A DNA stretch of 64,000 nt from Spirogloea muscicola (GCA_009602725.1 WELB01000141.1:289749-353748), one strand, 5' to 3'. Positions 46,181 through 58,850 are shown, counted from the stretch's first letter. The notes: generated by a model not told the origin, from the sequence alone. Numbers and translations are program-made.

Positions 46181-49100
46181 CTAGCGATGAAGCTCCACAG
46201 ACTCCTCACGTTGCCTGGTATCTATACCAATGCCCACGTGCTGCTTGCTGCCTTGGAATGGCACAGAAGCAACTGAGACTTCCAATGTGGAAGGTGGGTC
46301 GCCCTTGGTCTGGCTTGACAGAGGAGGCTTCTCAAGCTGCACGTCGACTTCAACAATAGCTGCTGGCCTCTCCACTGTATGATGTGTAACTTCCTCCTCC
46401 CCCTTGTGGGACTGGAGGCCACACAGTCGAGCCAGATCCACCCATTGCTGCAGACCAAGAAACATTGGGTCATTTGCATGCTTTGTGATCAAGGGACATA
46501 GGTGATACGGATTAGATGAAGGCAAACAGACACGTGGCCAATAGTCAGGTGAGTACCAATGGTTGACTAAAGCTTCACTCAGATAGATAAGTTGCCAATA
46601 TCCAAGGATGATAAGAAACTTACCCCTGTGCCCCAGTATGAGTTTGCAGTGCGAGCCACAAAAGACAGGATGCTGCCCAGTAGAGGCTGGGACGCCAAGA
46701 GGTAATCAGCCCCCCAGTGTTCCACAATGCCAGCAATGGCCTGCACAGGGTAAGTATACTTGAAAAATAACTCATGCGACTAGTCTGACATTGTCAGGGT
46801 GTCAGATAATTGAATGTAGACATAACAAATGCTACAGTGACGCTGCCAACTCGAGCTTGAGTCAAGCTCTCTTGGCTAAGGAGACGACTACTCCACAGCT
46901 CTAACATAGCTGCTTCTAGAGCAGTTCTGCATTCAAGTGCAGCAATTGATGCAACTGCAGTTATGACTTTTCTGGTTGGAAGTCGTGCATAAGAAGTAAG
47001 ACAAGACAGGTGAGCACTACAGCTTGCAGAAGGAGGGAATGCTAACCTGATAGCGCAAGTTGGCAGATGTTCCCAGGAAGGAAGCATACACCACAGCAGT
47101 TTTCACCAGTGGTGATCGTTTGGTCTGTGGCTGTGACTGCAACTCGGGTGTGAGTCTTTGCCTCACTTTCGCCAATCCATTGCTGACTCCAAGTGTTCCC
47201 ATGCTTGACACAAAGCCAACAACAAAGAGTTTCAAGCCACCAATCACCACAGCTCCCACTCGCTGCTCTAAGCTCCAGTAGTCACCCATGGAACTTCGCT
47301 GAAAGGCGTTGTCAGGCAGAGCCCCCAGAAGGCCCTGAAGCCCCTGCAGAGCTCCCTTTGCACCACGCAATGGAGGTGGGTTCAAGGATTGCCGGGAGAA
47401 GGAAAGCCTGCAAAGAGTACGAAGGGCGTGATCACCCAAATGATTGATCATGAATATTGCCATCTACTCCTCATGTGCAATAACTGCAGGAGACTGTAAT
47501 AGTAGCTCTGCCTAGTTGCTGAGTTGATCTTGGGCATCTGTAACCACCTGGGCGCAGGAAGCCAGACTGTGAAGAAGTCAACAACTGCGCCGCGAGTTGT
47601 GTCAGTTATAACATATTCCAACTCCTCCCAGAATCGCTCCTTCCTTCGCTCATACTGAGCAATCAATGTGGTTGTGATGCTAATGGCCTCCTCAATGAAC
47701 AGGCGCTCCAAGAATCGAGGATCTGCAAGCCATCGTTCCCGTAGCCCCTGTGCAAAGCATTGCACCAACCATTAGCTGTCATGATATGAGCAGCATATGG
47801 ACCGTGACTAAGACAGATAGCAGAGACAAGCAGGTAATGTGATCCTATCTGTGGTTTTTCTGCTGCAGCTGCATTGTCTGCATGATGACTTGACCAAGGC
47901 ACATCCACCTTGTTGCGGCTATCATAGGAGTACCTGAAATCTCTTAGTAGCTTCAGCAAGAATGGGGTTCCTGTCAAGCTCAAGGAAACTCTTGAGCGTG
48001 TCAGGTGACACAAGCCCGCTCTCCAGTCCGAGCTGGATGTCCTTTGGCAGAGCATCTCGTGAGCGACCAGCGGCCCCCATGACACGCGCCACTTCCGCTC
48101 GGTCGAAGCAATTGTGAGTGCAAGCCTTGGCGCCAGAGTACCAGAAGAAGTCCGCCTCCGGCACATCTCCCTCAAACCTTGAGTGCTGCCGCTCAGGGTT
48201 CAGTAGCACTACAGCCTGCGTCGACTTCTTCAACCTGCTCTGCACTCGAGCGGGCACGCCCCTTCCTCTGGCACCATACTTGACATGAGAGGCACCTACA
48301 ACAGCGCAAAGCAGGCTGCCTCAGCACACCTACAAGGACTGTCTGGCTGGCATGTTAAGTTTCTCAGGGACGTACATCAGCAGACATTTCACCTATGACT
48401 GCAGAGCATGCCCTCCTCTCCTACCTGTGATTACCACTAGCACTCCCACTGCTCCACCGTCTACCATTGCTTGGGTCACAGCCTGGGCCATTGTATGGTC
48501 CAGTACCATTCGAGCTTGCGCAAACTGATAAGGCCCTGGACCAAATGGAACGGACGTCTTGGGACTGGGAAGCCCCTCTGCCATAGCTGGAGGTTCCAAT
48601 CCCGGTATAGTTATTGGGGTGTCAGCATGCAGTGCACTTCCACCAAAAGGGGGCGGCGCGTACTTCCTCCTCTCCGCGGCAGTCAATCCCTGGACACCCT
48701 TGGCCTGGACCGTGCGCAGGATCTGCATGTGCCAAGTACAGCCTGATGAGAGTGAGCTTCATGGCCATGTCATGCTCATTGCTCTGAGTGTCAAGAAGTG
48801 CAGAGATTATCCAGTCAGCTAAAAGGCCTGTCTCTTCACCTCTTCCGGAGCGCCACACGCAATGAGGCGTGCACCGGCATCTCTGCAGTACTGCAAAATA
48901 GGCAGGACTTCTGACCACCGCCAATCAGACCAGTGAGGAACAAGGGCTCGAAGCTCCTGATCTGAAATCCTGACAATCATATATCGGAGGATTTCTCAGA
49001 GCCTGTTGTTTGCACTTGTGTATGACTACCAATCCAAAGCCTTGGAACAAGTCAAGCCTCCTTCCAACTCTCACCAACAACTTCACGCTCATGCTGCCTT

Positions 49101-50740
49101 TACATACGACAATGCATTCCTCCAAGTAACAACGAAACAAGGAAAGCACTGAGACACAGAAGCTTGACAACTGTGCATAGCTGCTAAGCATATGTATGCT
49201 GCTCTGACGTGCAGTGGAGTATGCATCAAAGGGTTGAGACTGACTTCTTGCCCATGTACAGGTTGAGCTGAGGCTGCATAGGGCGTGGGAATATTGACAA
49301 GGCCACAGATATGGGTCTTTTCTGGCTAAAGCATTCGTCTCGCAAGTGCTGTATTATTTCCAACTCCAAGACCTGCACTGGGAGAATCGGTAACGGAATT
49401 GAGAACAGCGCAGTCATGCTAGTCTAGCAGACTGCTGAGACAGGGTAGCCAACTTCAGCTTCAAAGATTTCCGTGTCACCAGCTTCTAGGCTGACCTTGT
49501 CAGTAGGATCTGGCACCTTCTCAGCCTCCCCAAGGTACACAATCCTTGACGACATCAACCTCTGCCACACTCGAGTTCTGTCGCCAATGGTTCCTGGTTC
49601 ACCAAGGATAGTCGCATCATACACTCTTGATGCCTTGGCCTGCAAAACTCTCGAGACCCAGAGTCATAAGGTGCACACAGGATCATACCCTTTTTTCAGT
49701 GGACTGCAATCCTGTCTGCTTCCTGTGCTACACTATGTCTGTACCCATCAGATTCAACATGCATGATGCTACATCAACAAGAGAGACAAAGTGCAGCTCA
49801 ACAAAGTCGGAGCAGCATCGACACTCCGTACACCAGACTACGTCATGAATGACTCTACTTCCATCAAATCTCAGAGAGCATCTTGAGGTGGTTGAGGCAG
49901 CATCAGAATCTGAAGGCCTACCTTAGCTGCGGCAGCCATGGCAGGGTTGTTGGCAACATCACCCAGGAGCCAAAATTTCCCTGCCGTCTTTGCCTGCCCC
50001 GGAGCTTGTGCTGCAGCCTGTGCCAAACCTGTTTCTGCCAAACTTGCTGCTCCCAAGCCTGCAATAGTCATGGCGAGGAGCCCACGCCTGCTCGATGCCC
50101 ATGGCTTCCTCGATCGTGTCGCTTCAAAGTCCGGAGCACACTTTGAAGTTGACGCAGGTTCGTCTCCAGGAACAGTAGAAGGGCGCTCTACAGCAGTCTC
50201 CTGGCCCTGGCTGCTGCAAGCAGCAGCCGTGCCTGCTTCCTTGCTGCAGTCTCGCGCAGCAGTGCTTGCTATCGCAGTATAGACCCTCCTCCTCTTGTTG
50301 GAGGGCAGCAAGTCAATACGTGCTGGCTCTGAGCTGGTGGCACCAGCAAAGTCCAGTCTGCGCCAAGCCTTGCCATCGCTGCAGCCAATGTGTCCACCAA
50401 CGAACGAGCTGGCTAGCCTGCACCGCTGCTCGCGAAGGGAAGAGCCATGGTCCTTGAAGCTCTCAACCTGGACCGGTGGTCTGGGGGGCTGCCTCCTAGC
50501 TTCAGCCTGCGCTAGTGAGCCTTTGCAGGACGGGGAGGGGCTCGAGAGGCAGGACGACCCAGAGGCAGCGTAGGGGGGCATGCGCCTGGGGGACGCGCGA
50601 GGAGAGTGGCACGGGGAGGACGCCGTGGACGAGGACGGCGAGCAGGCCGGGCTTGCGGGCATGGAGCTGCGCACATCGAGCCACCGGCTGCGAGGACTGC
50701 CGTAGACGGCCTCCAGAGGGGCTGGCAGAGTGGCCAGCAT
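46181..50740 (-). CDS. ChaN (DUF399) plus RETICULATA (DUF3411) chloroplast protein, RER5/RER6-like
   Basis: From the minus-strand ATG at 50740 the first exon (to 49922) encodes a Ser/Pro/Arg-rich transit peptide. It then reads [20 protein letters not shown], a twin-Arg plus hydrophobic segment like a thylakoid targeting signal. Next the ChaN-like domain: [19 protein letters not shown] and [13 protein letters not shown] (about 49630-49490), [19 protein letters not shown] (about 49375), [11 protein letters not shown] and [17 protein letters not shown] (about 48720-48430). Then the DUF3411 domain: [95 protein letters not shown] (membrane segments), and [11 protein letters not shown] with [13 protein letters not shown] near 46640-46430. 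Plant RER5/RER6 have the same two domains. They affect leaf mesophyll growth, and the biochemical role is unknown. Bacterial ChaN binds haem. The start could also be further upstream (the frame is open to 51070, with an N at 50922). Confidence 0.88.
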
Positions 50741-51780
50741 GGCTGGGAGGGCAGTGGCGAGAGAGGTGGGAAGCGGGGGGCCGAGGCTGGGTGGCGATCG
50801 GCTCGGGTCGCCTGGGCTGCAGGCAGCTGCCTCAGCAGCCGCCTGAACGGGCGCAGGGCGAGGCGGGGACGGGGCCGCCGGGGGCGCGCAGGGGGCCGCG
50901 GGCCGAGCAAGCCGCGGGGCCNGCGGCGGCGGAGTGGGGGCTGGGGCGGGGCTGGCCGGACGTCTGCCACGGGCCCGGCGGGCCCCGCGGGCGCATCCAT
51001 GGCGGCACGGCTGGCTGGAAAGACGGACGCGGCTGCTGATGTGAAGCGAGCGGCTGAACGGGCCAGCCACAGGGTGTTGATGGCATCATTTAGCGGAGCC
51101 ACAGGCTCGGTGAAGGCACGGGAGCAGCCGCCGTCAGTAAGGATGCGCTTTGCGTGGCCCCGCCTGACGGGGAGCTTGCATCTATCCAGCCCGCGGCCGA
51201 CGACCACTACGAGCCCGCCACGCGGCCCTCTTCGTCATCCACCGTCCAATCACGGCCTGGCGAGGGCGGCGGGCCTTGCTCGTGCCGGGTCGCCCGTCGG
51301 ATGGGCGCCGCGTGGCGGGCTCGGTGGACCACGTGCGGCTGCGAGAAACTGGCGGGGGGGTCGACGTGGGGGGGCGCGCGGCCAGAGCGTTCGGGCTTGA
51401 GCGGAACACGCGGCGCGCCGCGGCGCGGCCCGACAGTTGGGCTAGACTTGGTCCAAGGCCCACGTCGGAGCCGGGCACCCTTTTCCCATGCGCCCCCGAT
51501 AGCTTTGAAGCACACCACCGCGCCCGCGACGGTTCGGCTGGGCGCGTCGCCTCGTTTGGCTGGGGAGCTGTCATTCAACGCGCAGGGCCGCGCTCCACCT
51601 CCCCACAAGCGCGGCGTTTGTGGGGGCGTGTGGCTCCCCGTGGCGTGTCGCGTGTGGCTTGTCCATTCTTTTGGGCTTGGCCATTCACAGCCATTTGCTA
51701 CAATATGGGAAGGAGCTGTTTTTCCTTTGGTTTCTCGTGCATCGCCACACGGTCAGGAATGAGCTCGGCCAAGGGGGGGG
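50741..51780. other. GC-rich upstream region of the ChaN-DUF3411 gene
   Basis: Both strands are open over much of 50600-51570 because of GC bias, and no domain is seen. There is one N at 50922 within a cggcggcgg context. A family-3 module starts at about 51655 (ttcttttgggcttggccatt). Confidence 0.4.
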
Positions 51781-51782
51781 GG

Positions 51783-52790
51783 AGGCGCGCGGAGCGCATG
51801 AATGAAAGGAAGGCCAGTTCGAGCCAACGCATTGTTCAGGCCCCCTTCTCGTACTCTGTTCATTCTTTTTTGGGCTGGCTTTTCCAGCCCCTATCCTCAA
51901 TGGGCGAGCACTTTCTTCAGGCAGAGTCTAGTGCAAGGGGGTATGGTTTAGGGTGTTGGGTTTAGTGGGTTAGGGCTTTTCACAGCGGGGGCTCTGAAAG
52001 GAAAAAACAAGGTCCAGAGCCGAAAGGCGCTCAAATTACCGCGAAGCTCAGAAAGCGGGTAACCAGGGAGGCCGACAGCCCGCTAACGGACGTGGTACAA
52101 TACAGACGTCTCATCTCTGTTGGGCTCACCGCGACGCCGGCGGCCGAAGCTTCGCTTGCGAGTGGCGTTACGACTGTGACATGTGACGAGAGAAGGCGCG
52201 CGGGGCGCATGAAATGAAATGGAGGCCAATTCAAGCCGACACATTGTTCAGGCAGAGTTTAGGGCAAACTAAACAGGGCTACATAATACGGAAACCCAAA
52301 CCAAGGTGCCTAAGGTGACATCAGTACCCACGGGTGAGCATAAATAAATCCGACAAGCTAACTTGGGGAGCTGGAGCGCCGCCACGAAAGCCGGAGGCCT
52401 GACTTAAAGCGCGCCCTGCACGTTGATGAAGAGCCAATGCTTGCGAGCGCTGCAAACGAGAGAAGAAGACGAGAGAAGAAGTGGCACTCCCAATGGGGGC
52501 AAGGGCTGTGACAAGAGAGCATTGAGGCGAGGCAACAATTGTCCAGCTTAGAATTGGCTCTCCCAATGGGGGCAAGGGCTGTTGAAAGCCAGCCCGAAAA
52601 GGATTGACAAAGGTTCGAAGGGGCCGAATGACGGAGGTGCCTAAAGCGCTAAGCAGCTACGAAGGGGCCTGAAGATGCTATGTAAGAGGAAGAATGAGCT
52701 CGCCCATAGAAGAGGGGCTGGCAGAAGCCAGCCAAAAAAGAATGGACAAAATCCAAAGAGCTACAGGAGAACGGGGGTGGATGGACCACT
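51783..52790. repeat. Nested repeat cluster: families 2 and 3, inverted-repeat arm and LINE coding end
   Basis: 51783-51842 is family 2. 51838-51925 is an arm of the 14565 inverted repeat (ccccttctcgtactctgttc), after which family 2 resumes briefly (ggcagagtctagtgcaaggg). Bases 51935-51980 are TTTAGGG-like. 51985-52030 is family 3. 52190-52322 is a family-2 copy nearly identical to 28338-28468. 52323-52575 read on the minus strand gives a LINE-like coding end (ALALHQRAGRALSQASGFRGG to a stop at 52321), so family 2 lies where its 3' UTR should be. 52560-52640 and 52690-52760 are further family-3 modules. One insertion has landed in another. Confidence 0.65.
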
Positions 52791-52979
52791 CAGTAGTTAC
52801 CAGTGAGGAGCCTCAAACCCGACTTCACCCCGGCTGACGAGGTTGGCCGGCGAAGTCGGTGTGTCCTCGCTCGCCCTGCGCTTGAGCCCCAGTCACGACT
52901 ACGCCTCCCGCGCTTCCGTCGCAGCGCTGCTCCTCCGGCACAGGTCTCAGCGGCCGCCGCAGCTTCGACAGCGGAGACG

Positions 52980-55129
52980 ATGGTGAAGACTGTGCTCTTC
53001 GTCTGCACTTCGTGTGACAAGCTCAGTGATGGCAAGCCGACGGGCTGCTGGTACGGCAAACTGCAGTTCCCTGGACGCAACGTCTGCGGCATGAAGTAGT
53101 GCTTCTCGTTTTTTGACCAGATAGTCAGAAATTGAAGTGCTTGAGGACCTGGTGCTGCTGTCATTGCTACCTCTGTTCACCTTGCGAGATGGCTCCTTCT
53201 ACCTTGCCCTACTCGTACCTTGCGCAGCTCCTATGTGGACCAGGGCTCAGTGGCTGGTAGAGTAGATTCTGACTAGACAGTGCGGTGAGCTTGTGACAGG
53301 GTAGAGGAGGTGGCAGCTCCCTATTACGTTCTCACGGACGCACTTGTCGACGTTGAGGTTGCAAGCATTCAGGGAGGCAAGGTACCATGGGGTGAGTATC
53401 AATTTGCAAAATGACAACCTCGCGCGTTGCAAGTACAGTTGCACATCAGTGGAGAAGGGCGACCCCTTCTCCACTTTCCTCTTTCAGCTTGCTTGCAAAA
53501 TCACAAATCAAGATGGTAACAGTTCCTGAGGCATTCCCGCTAATTTCAGGAGTGCGCTTCTTAATGAAATCGTTGTATCTATTCTACGCTGTGGTGTATC
53601 GTAACCTTGAGGATTTAGACACAATCATTTTGACAATAGACAGTAGTTCTGGCATGATGTGACTCCCTGTGCCCTCGTCCAGATGAAGCTAGCCTGTCGG
53701 GAGACTTCGTGACCAACTTCGTTAGGAAATATCAATCAGACGGTGAGCATTGGACTGCATGCCACATTTACAAATGCAGGTTGATGCGGCTGGCGGAGCT
53801 ACATCTCATAATACGAGAGTCATCACCTGCCCCTGCATTCTCAGTCATTTGTCACAGTCACATTGTAGTATTTGTCCTATTGTACAGTTCCTTGCTGTAA
53901 CCCTTGCTTATGTATGCTTCAGTGCCCACTTCGGGACAGAAGCAAATTTGAGAACCAGCTAATGACCGGTGTACTTGGTTCTGCATTGCAGAGACTCTGC
54001 AGAGCAAGTGCAACAACTCAAAAGCATTGAAGGATGTGTGTGAGAACACTTATGATGCCGTCTTTTTACCTGGTAAGATCAGTAGAATGTGTACTGGACC
54101 TCTTCAGGCGTGTATGAAATTGCTCACTTCCAGGTTTTCCCGTCAGCATGTCCTAATGACACTTCAGAACATGACTCTGTGAAGGACGTAAGGTGAAAGC
54201 TAAGGCCTGCTTGTCCTCCACATCGTATCCAGGTGGACATGGCATTGCTTTCGATGGTCCTGGAGATAAGGATTTGGCTGCACTGTTGAGCAAGACGTGG
54301 AAGGATGGTCATGTTGTGGCAGCTGTTTGTCATGGTCCCTGCGGTCTCGTTGATGCCATCACACCTGATGGTGTGTCGATTGTGAAGGGGAAAAAGGTAA
54401 CACTCAGACTAGGTCAAGGTCATGCCATAGCGTCTCAAGACTTTTAGGATACGCTTTTTGGGACATTGTGGTGCTTTGTGCAGCCAAAAGCAGTATGCTG
54501 TCAGAGCTTCTCTCATGCTAGGCGTGGTCCTCGTGTGACTGGCAACCTGACTGCAGATCACAGGCTTCAGCAATTCCGAGGAGGAGGCAGTAGGGAAGAC
54601 GGATGTTGTACCCTTCCTTCTGGAGGATAAGCTGAAGGAGCTTGGTGGGAAGTACGACAAGGGCCAGAATTGGGTAAGTCGCTACTGCTGGCTGGCTGAA
54701 GTCTAGATTTTCGACCTTAAACCCTGACCCTAAGCAGTCCCTGTCGTCGTCAGCAACAGCTAGTTGTGACTATGACAGCACTGTCCTGCTTTGCTTAATG
54801 ACGTGCTACTACGTGATCTGATGAGGGTATGTTATCATGCACAACAATTGCAGCCAGATCTCTATTGCAGGAAGGCAGATGTCACATGCATGCTAGATTC
54901 ATAGCATATCTAAGTCAAACATCACATGCTGGTCTTGCATATTTGTGTTACCTCGGAATGAGGTTGCTCCTGTGTGACACTGAATCTAATGTACCGCTCG
55001 GTGCAGGGTGAGTATGCAGTTGCCGATGGCCTCCTCATCACTGGTCAAAACCCCCAAAGTTCAGAGAAAGTTGGCAAGCTGATATGTGAAGCTCTTGGCG
55101 TGGAAGATTCGAAAGGAAAATTCATCTGA
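52980..55129 (+). CDS. DJ-1/PfpI (Hsp31-like) family protein
   Basis: Exons 52980-53050, 53300-53391, 53683-53742, 53992-54072, 54233-54396, 54557-54673 and 55007-55129 give 235 aa with every phase agreeing. Order of blocks: TVLFVCTSCDKLSDGKPTGCW, VEEVAAPYYVLTDALVDVEVA, EASLSGDFVTNFVRKY, NTYDAVFLPGGHGIAFDGPG, VVAAVCHGPCGLVDA (nucleophile elbow with the catalytic Cys), ITGFSNSEEEAVGKTDVVPF, LKELGGKY and LLITGQNPQSSEKVGKL. Relatives in yeast, bacteria and plants are glyoxalase III, deglycase or holding chaperones. Which applies here is not shown by the sequence. No transit peptide lies before the first ATG, so it is probably cytosolic. Intron phases are mixed and all donors are GT. Confidence 0.93.
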
Positions 55130-57150
55130 CAGAGGTACAAGTGGTTGGAAATAGGATGGACATCCTGCTGTTGCCCTGTGGCTCCTTGGTGCATCTTTGC
55201 ATGCTTGGACTTTTATAAGGATGCTTGTGCTATTAGTTGGCGAGTTGACGAGGTTGTTGATTGTGCAAGCTTTACAGTTGCCTGTAGTCTTCTGCTACAA
55301 CATCCTATATTTGCTACAAGTTTTTCCAGAGACACCTCACTTGTTACACTTGGATTCCTGGATCATGTACAATTTTGAGTCCTTTCTTGACAACATATGT
55401 GAGAAGAAAGTTTGGCTGTTGGCTTTCTGATCGCATGATGTGTTCTACTTGGTTTTGAGAACGTCAAACCACCTTGAGGTCAAGTTGCCCCAGATATTGG
55501 TGCTGCTCGTGAGTGCAATTTCTATGATCAGCACTAGGAGAAGACCTACTCTTATATGCCGCCTCTGCAGCTTTTGTAAGTGATTCGTGGACAGTCAAAA
55601 CCTGGAAACAGAACCTGCAGTCGGGGGGGTACTGCAATTGGGCCGGTCAGCAGGGCGGTCACATTGCCTGCGTGCTTGGCTCAAGTCTACCGATTATCTC
55701 CATATAGTACCGCAACCCAGGCGTCTGCGTGCTGGCCGTGCCTTGGCTGCCGCAGCCGCATGTAGCAGGACCCCTCCTCCCTCAGTAGAGGCTGAGCATA
55801 GTAGATGCTGATGCCATGACAACGACATTTGACAGCAGCAACCTGGTCCCATTGGCCATGACACATGACACATGGTCGCCACACACGAGTCAAGGTTGTA
55901 AGTCAAGCGGACCACCTGTAAGGATGTTTCGATCACAAGAGAAGTGTACAGTGCGATTGGGGCTTGACAGCTCAAAAACTCCAGCTATTTGCATCTGATC
56001 AGCGGTGGCACAAAGACGGGCAGCAGGGTGACAGCCAGAATGCGATCCATGGGCTCGCTGTCTCTAATGTATTGCCTCCGCCTTCCTCTATGCTGCAGCT
56101 ATGCCAGGCATTACCCTTGCGTCTGGGTGCTGGCCGTGCCTTGCCTGCCGCCTCAAGATACCCGGGCAACACTAAATTGCTTTCTTGACGTGCTGCGAGC
56201 AAAATCGACTTGCAGCTGTCGAGTTTCATTTATGCATGGCAGTCCGTATTTGCCACTCGTTATGCTGAGTGTGTGCGCTTTTGTTTGGGGGCTCCTCTTA
56301 CGCCAAAGGGCGTCAGTTGCCAAACAACGCCGATAGGATATAATTGCAGGCAATTAAGTGACGTGTCAGGATCCAGGTGGCAGGCAGAGCACATCATGTG
56401 CGAAAGCAAAGAGCGTAAAACAAGGGCATACTCTGTGGTAGGATCACGAATAAGCACTTCGATTGCGTGCACAGAGCAGAGACTAAGTATCAGATGACTT
56501 GGTGAATATCACGAAAATGTGATGGATCAATTGTCAACGGATGCCAAGTCACAACTTGGTGGTAGATGGGCACGTCCCTTGACCGAAGTGGAGCTGGAGG
56601 TAATTTGTCAGCCACTCCCTCACACTAAACCAGATATAAGGCCACCTTATCTGTCCATTTTTGCAGCCACCTCATCATCCTCGTCAGATCGACATGGTCC
56701 AGCCACCGACGGACTATTGCACGCTCTACCCAGATGACCAGTCACTTCCTTGGGCTGGCCTTTCACACCCACCTCATCCTCATTGGAAGAGCCTTCTTCC
56801 GAGCCCTTTCCCTCTTTCCCTTCTGCACGTTACTCCAACTTCGGCTGCTGAGAAGGATTTGACGAGTTGTGACCCGTAGTAGCCGCTACTTTTGCCAAGG
56901 GGTCTGTCCTCTCACGTTGGAGACTCTTCCGTTTTGATCTCTTGTCCGTCCGTTTGGGCTGGCCCTCTCCAGCCAACGCCTTAATTGTGTTCGTCGGCCC
57001 CGTCAGAGTCTTCTTGGACTCGCCTTTCACAGGCATCGCTTCCTTCGCTCAGTCGTGTGTAATGAAGCCTCCCTTCAGCTGTGCTTTCACCGTGTTACCC
57101 AGTCCCTCGTTGTCTAGGCCTTCGCTTCGCGGGGTAGACCCATCCTTTGC
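55130..57150. other. Intergenic with scattered repeat scraps
   Basis: Short pieces resembling the LINE coding end lie at about 55690-55760 (cgtgctggccgtgccttggc) and 56090-56160 (gtgctggccgtgccttgcct). Family-3 scraps lie at about 56735-56770 and 56935-56980. No gene is recognised. Confidence 0.4.
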
Positions 57151-57154
57151 GCTA

Positions 57155-58475
57155 ATTTTGGCCTAGGCCAAATTATTGTACAGGCTATTCTTCGTCCATA
57201 GATTAATGCGCAGCGCGCGCCTTCTCTCTCTTTGTGAGAAGGCACATGGTTGTTGGAAGCCGAACCAGCGGCGGCATGGGCGTTGGCAAGAGAGAAGGGT
57301 GGAAGATGTGTGTATTAAGAGATGGGGAGGCCATGTGTGGCCAAGTACAAAGGCAAGCACATTGACAAAGAGAAGGGGGATATCGTGTATTTGAATCGAA
57401 GGCCAATATGGCCAAGTACAAAGGCAAGCACATCTAATGAGAAGGCGCGCGGTGCGCATGAAATTGAAAGGGATTCCAATTCTAGCCTTACAAATGTCCT
57501 GTTAACTGGGTAATGAGCTGGCAAGAGAGAGGAAGTACTCTCTGGCAAGAGAGAGGAAGTACTCCTGTTTGCAGCGTGCTCAGTCTAGTGCCTTGCACTA
57601 GAAAGCTGGGCGAGCTCTAGTAGGTGGCAGAAGGGCTCCGTTCCTGGCATCTAGTATTCATGCATCGAGTAGTGACCTTTATGTTTTGACCCGTGGTTAT
57701 TGAGCGGGTCAATCTGCTGTAGGTTATGTAGATTTTTAGATGTGCTTGCCTTTGTACCTGGCCATTTGGCCTACATTTCTTTCTAATACACGATCTTTTA
57801 TCCTCTGGCCAGACGAGAGAGTAGGCACGCGGTGCAGATGAAACAATATGGAGGCCAGATCAAAGCCGAATGGTTGTGCAGGCGAAAGCGAGTGCAAACG
57901 GTGGGGTTAATTATCAACGAAGCTCCTATGCTGAAGAAATTCCGTGTATTAGAAACAAATGTAGGCCAAATGGCCAAGTACGAAGGCAAGCACATCTAAA
58001 GATCTACATAACCTACAGCAGATTGACCCGCTCGAATAACACGGGTCAAAATATAAGGTCACTAATCGATGCATGAATACTAGATGCCAGAAACGGGAGC
58101 CCTTCTGCCACCAACTAGAGCTCGCCCAGCTTTCTGGTGCAAGGCACTAGCCTGAGCACGCTGCAAACAGGCTGAAACTCGTCGTCGCAAGAGCGACAGA
58201 TATGCAGCTGGCAAGCCCATCTCAGCCGGAAACACATCTGCACGTCGAGTGTAGCCTAGGCTGGCAATGTTTCGAAGAAGCGTGTGGAAACGAGGACCCA
58301 GACAGCCAAAGAAAAAGATCGTGTATTAGAAAGAAATGTAGGCCAAATGGCCAGGTACAAAGGCAAGCACATCTAAACATCTACATAACCTACAGCAGAT
58401 TGACCCGCTCAATAACCACGGGTCAAAACATAAAGGTCACTACTCGATGCATGAATACTAGATGCCAGGAATGGA
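57155..58475. mobile_element. Cluster of LINE 3' ends and family-2 copies in both orientations
   Basis: 57155-57235 is family 2 on the minus strand. 57300-57430 holds two tandem LINE tail units on the minus strand (gccaagtacaaaggcaagca twice, about 60 bp apart). 57439-57515 is family 2 on the plus strand and matches 62803-62885 almost base for base. 57520-57560 holds a duplicated ctggcaagagagaggaagta. 57560-57800 is a long family-1 3' end on the plus strand, and 57820-57910 is family 2. 57955-58170 and 58335-58470 are family-1 3' ends on the minus strand that share tgtattagaaa.aaatgtaggccaaatgg and the cgatgcatgaatactagatg end. The copies near 57655-57800 and 57955-58090 therefore face each other as an inverted pair. 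Confidence 0.75.
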
Positions 58476-58850
58476 GCCAAAGATGAAGGTGGGCCGAGGC
58501 GGAGCTATACGAAAGGCGCCGCCGCCAGCGGCTCGTATTCCCGCCCAGTCGGCATCCGCCACCAACGGCGCTCTTTCGAGCCTCGGAGCACCGGCGTCGG
58601 TCCAGTGAGGCCCGCTGCCGCCGTCGCCGCCGCCGCAAACCTCGCCGGTGCTGTCGCTGCTGCTGCGCGGCCGCCGCAGGCCAGCGGGCAGGCAGGGCCA
58701 AGTGGTGGCGGGAACTGCGCAGCCGACAGTGCCGGGCTCAGCGGTGGCACAGCTGTGAGCGGCTGTACATCTAGCAGCCGCCGGTCACCCTGGCGGCGTC
58801 GCGAGGCGGCGCCCCCGTGCTCGGCCAGCGGCGCCAGCCGTGGCTCCCTG
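58476..58850. other. Promoter and leader of the LCB2 gene
   Basis: GC-rich with several ccgccgcc stretches at 58615-58680. The frame of the downstream gene is open here without an ATG, so it is treated as leader sequence. Confidence 0.4.

Noticed and set aside
50606-51400. 264-codon plus-strand frame opposite the ChaN-DUF3411 5' exon
   Set aside because: It is the antisense of a GC-rich coding exon, with only Arg/Gly/Ala-rich low-complexity content.
52803-52979. Transit peptide in frame before the DJ-1 protein
   Set aside because: The frame is open and Arg/Ser/Ala-rich but has no ATG, and its left part matches a repeat also found at 38090. The first ATG (52980) starts at the normal DJ-1 N-terminus.
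57520-57560. CRISPR-like direct repeat (ctggcaagagagaggaagta twice)
   Set aside because: There are only two adjacent copies with no spacer series, within eukaryotic repeat clusters. It is a simple local duplication.
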